The notes under the pieces were generated by a model. That model made no database searches. It was not told the DNA's origin and saw only the letters and a program-made list of their open reading frames with translations. Source: Pseudomonadota bacterium (GTDB lineage Bacteria > Pseudomonadota > Gammaproteobacteria > Acidithiobacillales > Acidithiobacillaceae). From it: a DNA stretch of 27,012 nucleotides. The stretch covers positions 1 to 27,012 of the forward strand of contig JAKAFG010000004.1 of the NCBI GenBank assembly GCA_021818125.1, given 5' to 3'. The position numbers and the translations under genes are program-made. This document shows, piece after piece, positions 22,110-27,012 of this stretch (position 1 is its first letter; the number at the start of each line of letters is the position of its first letter).

Positions 22110-24180
22110 AGATCTCCTGCTGGAGTTGGGTTGTGAAGAATTGCCGGCGCGTGAACAACTACCCCTGCAAGATGCCGCAACCGAGATCGTAGGCCAATTG
22201 CTGGACAAGGCTGGGCTGCAGTATGGGAGCATCTGCGGCTATGTCACCCCGCGACGACTCGCCCTCTGGATTAAAGACGTGTCCCGACGGAGTCTGCCGC
22301 AGGAAACCCTGCGCCGTGGTCCGCCCGTGGAGCGCGCCCGTGATGCGCAGGGTAAGCCCACGGCAGCGGCAGAGGGCTTTGCCCGCTCCTGCGGGGTCAG
22401 CGTTGACGATCTGCTCACCCTGGAGACGGACAAAGGCCCCGTCCTCGCCTGGCGGGAAGTCGGCGCGGCCCAGGACAGCCACATCCTGTTACCCGAGATC
22501 GCCAGCAAACTGGTAGCCAGCTTGCCCCTGCGCAAACGTATGCATTGGGGGGCACGTTCCGATAGTTTCCTGCGCCCGGTGCGCTGGCTTTTGCTGCGTC
22601 AGGGCCAGCAGGTGCTGGACTGGCATGTTTTTGGTCTGAATGCTGGCGGAGAAAGCTTCGGGCATCGCGTCCATCATCCCCAGGCGGTCCAGATTACCAC
22701 CCCCGCCGATTACGCCGAGTCCTTGCTACAGGCAAACGTGATGGTGGATTTTGCCGGGCGTCGCGCGCGTATTGCCCGCAAAATAGCGGCCTTGGCCAGT
22801 GAGATGGCCGTCATCCCCATCCTGCCGGAGGCCTTGCTGGACGAGGTCACCGGACTCAACGAATGGCCGGTCATTCTCGCCGGTAGTTTCGCCGCGGACT
22901 ATCTGCGGGTGCCGGAAGAAGCACTGATTACGGTCATGATGCAGCACCAACGTTATGTCCCCCTGCGCGGCCAGGATGGGCGCCTGGTGCCCCATTATCT
23001 GTTCGCGGCCAACCTGCACAGTCTGGATGCGCAAGTCGTCATCAATGGGAATAACCGGGTACTGCGTGCTCGGCTGGCCGACGCGGCCTTCTTCTGGGAT
23101 CAGGATCGCCAGGTCTCACTACAGACGCGACGGGCCGCACTCGCCGGGGTGCTGTTTCAGGACGGCCTCGGCAGCATTTTCGACAAAACCACGCGCCTGC
23201 AGGAGCTTGCAGCGTCCCTCGCGCCGCACTTTGCGGTGGATGCAGGCGACATGGACCGCGCCGCAGAACTCTGCAAAAGTGACCTGCTCAGCGGTCTGGT
23301 GGGCGAGTTCCCGGAATTGCAGGGCATCATGGGCGGCCACTACGCCCAGCATGACGGAGAAAACATCCGTGTTGCCACCGCCATTGCCCAGCATTACCTG
23401 CCCAGTGGTCGCGATGACGAAATCCCGGTGGATGCGCACGGACAGTGCCTGGCCATTGCTGATAAGCTGGACACCCTCTGCGGCTTTTTCGCCATTGGCA
23501 AAGTCCCTACCGGTGACCGCGACCCCTTCGCTCTGCGCCGCGCCGCACTGGGGGTGCTGCGGATTGTGCTGGATGCTCGGGTGCCCCTGAACCTGGACGA
23601 AGCAGTAGCCAGTACGCTGGCCGCTTACGGCAGCGCTTTTGCCAAGAACAGGACGGAGACACGGACTGCAGTGCTCGACTTCTTTCAGGATCGGATGCGT
23701 GTCTATTTCCGGGAGGAGGGCTTCCGTGCCGACCAGATCGCCGCCGTGCTCAGCCGCCAACCCTACGAGCCACTGGATGCGCGCCAGCGTCTTGAAGCCC
23801 TTGCCCTTTTCCAGGCCGAGCATGCGGCGGCGGATGCTCTGGCAGCGCTGATCAAACGGATCAACAATCTGTTACGCAAGGAAACCCTCTCCGCCGGCTG
23901 GCAGGTGGACCCGCGGCACTTTACGGATCCCGCAGAGGGCGCACTCTGGGAACACTGGCAAGTCCTGGCACAGCCCGTCCATGGGCAGCTCGCAAAACGC
24001 CACTATGCCGCCGCTTTAGATCTGCTCGCGGGCTTGCGTCCCCCGGTCGATCAATTTTTTGATGGGGTCATGGTCCTTGCCGAAGAGCCGGTACTACGCC
24101 AGAACCGTCTCGCTCTGCTTGCCCAACTCCAGGAGACGTTTCTGCGCATCGCCGACTTCTCGCAGTTACAGGGGGTCTGA
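22096..24180 (+). CDS. glyS: Glycine--tRNA ligase beta subunit
   Basis: GlyS binds tRNA-Gly and completes the tetrameric synthetase. I chose ATG 22096 (GGAG just upstream), which overlaps the end of glyQ and gives 694 residues (E. coli 689) beginning MSAPEDLLLELGCEELP, the family's usual N-terminus. An in-frame ATG at 21964 would lie deep inside glyQ and is rejected. Conserved parts include the HQRYVPL segment, GVLFQDGLGSIFDKTTR, the HD-like region with KSDLLSGLVGEFPELQGIMG, and a C-terminal DALR-type anticodon-binding helical domain. The stop overlaps gmhB by one base (TGATG). Confidence 0.98.
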   Translation: MSAPEDLLLELGCEELPAREQLPLQDAATEIVGQLLDKAGLQYGSICGYVTPRRLALWIKDVSRRSLPQETLRRGPPVERARDAQGKPTAAAEGFARSCGVSVDDLLTLETDKGPVLAWREVGAAQDSHILLPEIASKLVASLPLRKRMHWGARSDSFLRPVRWLLLRQGQQVLDWHVFGLNAGGESFGHRVHHPQAVQITTPADYAESLLQANVMVDFAGRRARIARKIAALASEMAVIPILPEALLDEVTGLNEWPVILAGSFAADYLRVPEEALITVMMQHQRYVPLRGQDGRLVPHYLFAANLHSLDAQVVINGNNRVLRARLADAAFFWDQDRQVSLQTRRAALAGVLFQDGLGSIFDKTTRLQELAASLAPHFAVDAGDMDRAAELCKSDLLSGLVGEFPELQGIMGGHYAQHDGENIRVATAIAQHYLPSGRDDEIPVDAHGQCLAIADKLDTLCGFFAIGKVPTGDRDPFALRRAALGVLRIVLDARVPLNLDEAVASTLAAYGSAFAKNRTETRTAVLDFFQDRMRVYFREEGFRADQIAAVLSRQPYEPLDARQRLEALALFQAEHAAADALAALIKRINNLLRKETLSAGWQVDPRHFTDPAEGALWEHWQVLAQPVHGQLAKRHYAAALDLLAGLRPPVDQFFDGVMVLAEEPVLRQNRLALLAQLQETFLRIADFSQLQGV

Positions 24181-24719
24181 TGGGGCAACTGGTCATCCTC
24201 GATCGTGACGGCGTCATCAACGAGGACAGTAGCGCCTTTATCAAATCTCCCGCCGAGTGGCGCCCCATCCCGGGCAGTCTGGAGGCTATCGCGCGCCTGA
24301 ACCGCGTCGGCTATCAGGTGGTGATAGCCACTAATCAGTCCGGTGTGGGTCGGGGGCTTTTCGATATCCGTACCCTGACCGCTATCCATCAGCGTATGCG
24401 CCAGGCACTGGCCGCCGTAGGCGGTCGGATAGATGCGATTTTCTTCTGTCCCCATGCTCCGGAAGCGGAATGCGCGTGTCGCAAGCCAGCGCCCGGCCTG
24501 TTTCACGAGATCCAGGAGCGCCTGCAGACCTCGCTGGAACAGGTTCCCGCCATTGGCGACAGCATGCGCGATCTGGTCGCCGCGCGTGAAGCAGGCGCAC
24601 GACCCGTGCTGGTGCTGACGGGCAAAGGCCAAAGCATGCGTCTGGAAGCGGAAGCGGCGGGCATCCCCGTTTTCGCTGATCTTAACGCGGCAGTGCACGC
24701 CATTCTCGGCATTCCGTGA
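24180..24719 (+). CDS. gmhB: D-glycero-beta-D-manno-heptose 1,7-bisphosphate 7-phosphatase
   Basis: GmhB removes the 7-phosphate in the ADP-heptose pathway for lipopolysaccharide core. The 179-residue HAD-family protein has the nucleophile motif D8-R-D10-G-V-I-N and TNQSG (51-55). It has the zinc-binding loop C90-x-H92-x5-C98-x-C100 followed by RKP, and G126-D-S with D131 for magnesium. A histidinol-phosphatase-like relative is the alternative, but the zinc loop and size favour GmhB. It is coupled to glyS (shared A) and to plsC (GTGA overlap). Confidence 0.93.
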   Translation: MGQLVILDRDGVINEDSSAFIKSPAEWRPIPGSLEAIARLNRVGYQVVIATNQSGVGRGLFDIRTLTAIHQRMRQALAAVGGRIDAIFFCPHAPEAECACRKPAPGLFHEIQERLQTSLEQVPAIGDSMRDLVAAREAGARPVLVLTGKGQSMRLEAEAAGIPVFADLNAAVHAILGIP

Positions 24720-25444
24720 TACGTACCATTCGCAGTAGCTTGTTCTACACCGGTTTTACGATCTGGACCCTGGTCTGGGCCATATTCAGCCTGGCCGTTG
24801 CCCTGTTGCCGCTGTCGGCGCGGGTCTGGGCCAGTCGCTTATGGGCGCGCACTGGCATCGGCTGGCTCCACTGGAGTTGTGGCCTGCGTTATCGGGTTTC
24901 CGGTCTCGCCAACATTCCCGCCACACCTTGCGTCATCGTCGCCAATCATCAGTCGGCACTGGAAACCCTGCTCCTCTGGTGCATCTTCCCGCGACTCTCC
25001 TACGTACTGAAAAAGGAACTCTTCCGCATCCCGGTGATTGGCTGGGGCCTGCGTCTGTCCTGGCCCATCGGTATCGACCGCGACGCTGGCAAACAGGCCT
25101 TGGTGCAGGTAATTGAAGAAGGTAAAATCCGTCTGGCAGCAGGCTTTCACGTGGTGATTTTCCCGGAGGGCACCCGCCACCCCTGCGGCGAGGTCGGCCC
25201 TTTCAGCAGCACCGCCGCTGGTCTGGCCATTCGTGCACAGGTCCCGCTCCTGCCTATCGCCGTGAATAGCGGATGCTTCTGGCCGCGTGCAGATTGGCGC
25301 AAATGGCCGGGGGTGGTCGAGGTGCAGATCGGCCCCGCACTAGCCCCCGCAGGTAAAGCCGCCGCCCTCAACCAGCAAGCGCAAGACTGGATTACAACGG
25401 CGGTTGCAGGGATGGGGACAGGACCCGCTGCAAAAGCGCTTTAA
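24716..25444 (+). CDS. plsC: 1-acyl-sn-glycerol-3-phosphate acyltransferase
   Basis: PlsC makes phosphatidic acid for membrane lipids at the inner membrane. It begins at a GTG overlapping the gmhB stop and is 242 residues long. An N-terminal membrane segment (about 8-33) precedes the acyltransferase domain with N77-H78-Q-S-A-L-E83, the HX4E variant of the usual HX4D seen in a number of proteobacterial members, and F149-P-E-G-T-R154. Other acyltransferases of the family (lipid A or ornithine lipid) share these motifs, but the neighbours gmhB and glyS are usual for plsC. Its last 53 bases overlap the end of the convergent RimK-like gene. Confidence 0.92.
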   Translation: MIRTIRSSLFYTGFTIWTLVWAIFSLAVALLPLSARVWASRLWARTGIGWLHWSCGLRYRVSGLANIPATPCVIVANHQSALETLLLWCIFPRLSYVLKKELFRIPVIGWGLRLSWPIGIDRDAGKQALVQVIEEGKIRLAAGFHVVIFPEGTRHPCGEVGPFSSTAAGLAIRAQVPLLPIAVNSGCFWPRADWRKWPGVVEVQIGPALAPAGKAAALNQQAQDWITTAVAGMGTGPAAKAL

Positions 25445-26300
25445 CCAAAGTAGCGGCGATATCCTGGCCGGTAACTCCTTCGATGCCTTCCAGGCTAGGG
25501 ACGGGGTTCACTTCCAGCACCAAGGGCCGCTGATCTTCGGCCAGCATGATATCCACCCCGGCAAAACCCAGACCTAGTGCAGCCGCCGACCGGCAGGCAA
25601 TGGCGGCAAAATCTTCCGGCAGATCAGGCAACGCCGACGCTTGACCCCCACAATGCAGGTTGCTGCGAAAATCCTCAGCAGAAGCCTCCCTGCGCATAGC
25701 CGCAATCACCTCGCCGAAGAGGACGATTACCCGAAAATCCTGACGCCCTGGAAGAAAGCGCTGGACCATCGCTTCGTGTTGCAAATAGAGAAAGGTGTCT
25801 AGCATTCCCCGTGCAGCGACGGGCGTATCCGCTAAACTGACGCCTACCCCCTGCGAGCCACTGAGCAACTTGTGCACCAACGGCGTCCCCAAAGCCGACA
25901 CCGCCAGATCGCGCTGCCCTACCTGAGTGAAATAGGCGGTTTGCGGCACTGCGACGCCAGCCGCGACCAGGGACTGCAAGGAAGCAAACTTGTCGCGGGA
26001 CAGCTCCAGCGCTCCCGCACTATTGAGACAATAGCTCCCTGCCCCAGCAAAGTAACGCAGCAGGCGTGACCCGAGGCGCGTGATCGGACCACCCACCCGC
26101 GGAATTACCGCCACGCAGGGCGCCAGCAGAGAGGGTCCGTAGTAAAGCTGGGTCTGGGTATTATTCAGCATCAACAAACACTGCTCGGGCTGAAGCAATA
26201 CTGGTTCAGCGCCCGCTGCGGCGACCGCATCCAGCAGACGGCGGGTCGAATAGAGTTCCGCTTGGCGGGAAAGGATGGCAATGCGCGGCGCATCACTCAT
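25392..26300 (-). CDS. RimK-family ATP-grasp ligase
   Basis: This 302-residue protein has the length and order of E. coli RimK (300). The ATP-grasp glycine-rich loop is KLLSGSQGVGV (144-154), followed by VQRFLPGRQDFRV, the RREASAEDFRSNLHCGG box (204-219) and the metal-binding residues D250, E263 and N265 in GVDIM and LEVNPVPSLEGIEG. RimK adds glutamates to ribosomal protein S6; relatives join glutamate or other amino acids to cofactors and peptides, so the substrate is unknown. The N-terminal part (about 1-100) is the usual pre-ATP-grasp domain. It overlaps the upstream small gene by ATGA and the convergent plsC by 53 bases. Confidence 0.88.
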   Translation of the reverse strand: MSDAPRIAILSRQAELYSTRRLLDAVAAAGAEPVLLQPEQCLLMLNNTQTQLYYGPSLLAPCVAVIPRVGGPITRLGSRLLRYFAGAGSYCLNSAGALELSRDKFASLQSLVAAGVAVPQTAYFTQVGQRDLAVSALGTPLVHKLLSGSQGVGVSLADTPVAARGMLDTFLYLQHEAMVQRFLPGRQDFRVIVLFGEVIAAMRREASAEDFRSNLHCGGQASALPDLPEDFAAIACRSAAALGLGFAGVDIMLAEDQRPLVLEVNPVPSLEGIEGVTGQDIAATLVKALLQRVLSPSLQPPL

Positions 26301-26623
26301 GCGATGGGTACATCCTCACGAAAAGTGAGCAGCGGTAATTCGCCATGCGCAATGGAGCGCTCAATGAACCCTGCGCGCCCCGGTGCGCGCGCTTCCAGCG
26401 CCGCCCGCGACAGGGCAGGCTCACCGCTGATCGCCGCGAAGAGCACCTCCAACTCCCAGAGATCCACCCGCAACGTCCCGAAGGGATTATCCCGCGTCGC
26501 GGGGCGCCAGAAGAGGTTCGGCAACCATCCTTTACTGCACACTGCCGGAGCCAGATAAAACGTGCGGCAACGTTCGGCTATCTCCGCCAGCGCCGGAATC
26601 CGGGTCACATTCAGGTTTTCCAT
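26297..26623 (-). CDS. Hypothetical protein coupled to the RimK-like ligase, 108 aa
   Basis: I do not recognise this family. A GAGGA ribosome site precedes the ATG at 26623, and its stop overlaps the start of the RimK-like gene (ATGA), so it is a real and co-translated gene. The protein is soluble, with two cysteines (C19, C29), a central WLPNLFWRPATRDNPFG segment and a helix-rich acidic C-terminal half. No signal peptide or membrane helix is seen. The coupling suggests it is a substrate, adaptor or regulator of the ligase. It is divergent from the second hdrB copy, with 200 bases between the starts. Confidence 0.75.
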   Translation of the reverse strand: MENLNVTRIPALAEIAERCRTFYLAPAVCSKGWLPNLFWRPATRDNPFGTLRVDLWELEVLFAAISGEPALSRAALEARAPGRAGFIERSIAHGELPLLTFREDVPIA

Positions 26624-26727
26624 AACATTCCTCTCAAAATATTTTTATTGGCACCAGCGCACAGGAAGCCAGCCAGCAGGCGTAAGCACCGGGCCTTCCC
26701 CGCGAGGGTGATCATAAAGCCATTTAC

Positions 26728-26756
26728 TTGGCAACGGAATCATTGTGGAGTATAAT
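26728..26756 (+). promoter_or_regulatory. Strong sigma-70 promoter for the second hdrB copy
   Basis: TTGGCA (26728-26733), exactly 17 bases, then a perfect TATAAT (26751-26756). This is the best match to consensus in the window. It would start transcription near 26763, giving a leader of about 62 bases before the hdrB ATG. No comparable promoter lies directly in front of the left copy. Confidence 0.72.
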
Positions 26757-26813
26757 GGTCAACTATTCAGGAGCAGGTGTAAAGTTCATTCGCAGGAAGC
26801 GGCTTGACGGCCA

Positions 26814-27012
26814 AGGAGTCAATCATGAGCGACAACGGCACGCAGCAAGGCGTAGCGGGTCACGGTGCCTTTTTTCAGGACACGAATCTTTCGGCAAACG
26901 AGGCCGAGACGGCCACGGCCTGGGTGCGCAGCCACGTTGACCGGCGCACGATGGACCTGGGCGAGCGGATGGACGACATCCGTGATCACATGTGGGAACT
27001 GGAGAAAGAAGG
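26814..27012 (+). repeat. Right arm of the 199-base inverted hdrB repeat (cut by window edge)
   Basis: It matches the minus strand of 839-1037 with 7 mismatches; the last 103 bases (26910-27012) are identical. The match begins at the AGGAG ribosome site, and the sequence upstream of it is unrelated to that of the left copy. The arms are separated by about 25.8 kb. Confidence 0.95.
26825..27012 (+). CDS. hdrB: Second HdrB copy, 5' part only (runs off right edge)
   Basis: ATG at 26825 with GGAG upstream; 62 codons and two bases are in the window. The protein differs from the left HdrB at only three of 62 positions (S5G, V24A, A29T). That is far closer than the two HdrB paralogues of one sHdr cluster would normally be, so I read it as a duplicate rather than sHdrB2. 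No hdrC precedes it; the neighbour upstream is a divergent hypothetical gene, and a near-consensus promoter drives it. Whether the rest is intact, truncated or continues into more hdr genes cannot be seen. None of the cluster-binding cysteines lie within the visible part. Confidence 0.9.
   Translation, partial: MSDNGTQQGVAGHGAFFQDTNLSANEAETATAWVRSHVDRRTMDLGERMDDIRDHMWELEKE

Noticed and set aside
23119..23823. 234-residue minus-strand frame within glyS
   Set aside because: Shadow of glyS; no motifs, and glyS is intact on the other strand.
1..27012. CRISPR arrays, tRNA or rRNA genes, prophage
   Set aside because: No regularly spaced repeats, no cloverleaf or CCA-ended candidate, and no phage-type genes were seen on reading both strands.

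Overview
The window looks like chromosome from a chemolithotrophic, sulfur-oxidising gammaproteobacterium-like organism, most probably Acidithiobacillus. This is inferred from the gene set: an sHdr-type sulfur-oxidation cluster (rhodanese, TusA, DsrE, HdrC, HdrB), a proteobacterial cell-wall elongation operon, and two-subunit GlyQ/GlyS. No rRNA or other marker was available to test it. Base composition looks fairly even, and I saw no insertion sequence, CRISPR array, tRNA or rRNA.

Layout. (1) 1-2985, minus strand: rhd-tusA-dsrE-hdrC-hdrB, with hdrB cut by the left edge. Together they form the sulfur-transfer and heterodisulfide-reductase-like start of the sHdr pathway. (2) 3082-4916: divergent moaA and moaC (early molybdenum cofactor synthesis). 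They are separated by about 320 bases whose moaC-proximal part is unusually rich in inverted repeats. A small unknown gene follows at 4944-5249. (3) 5700-15076, plus strand: mreB-mreC-mreD-mrdA-rodA (rod-shape elongation machinery), dacA, ybeD-lipB-lipA (lipoate synthesis) and a DUF218 envelope protein, tightly packed with several ATGA overlaps. An L,D-transpeptidase-like gene with an altered active-site motif faces it (15104-16189). (4) 16302-21139: a hypothetical gene, then a five-gene array: a FimV-like TPR membrane protein, a receiver-like protein, a small Ras-like GTPase, a winged-helix/Roadblock-like protein and a Roadblock/LC7 protein. It resembles a proteobacterial counterpart of the actinobacterial conservon / MglA-MglB GTPase switches and is the best candidate here for a poorly described system. 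(5) 21225-25444: glyQ-glyS-gmhB-plsC, a compact housekeeping operon. (6) 25392-26623, minus strand: a RimK-like ATP-grasp ligase translationally coupled to a small unknown gene. (7) 26825-27012, plus strand: the start of a second hdrB.

The most striking structural observation is that the two window ends are near-identical copies of the hdrB 5' end in opposite orientation (7 mismatches in 199 bases), about 25.8 kb apart. The right copy has no hdrC in front of it. Instead it carries its own near-consensus sigma-70 promoter, so it looks like a stand-alone, separately expressed hdrB. The functional links are: sulfur transfer through Rhd/TusA/DsrE feeds sHdr; LipB and LipA make the lipoyl groups that sHdr-type pathways are known to need on a carrier protein; MreBCD, PBP2, RodA, DacA and the transpeptidase-like protein build and trim peptidoglycan; and the GTPase/FimV-like module could position envelope machinery such as pili or secretion systems.
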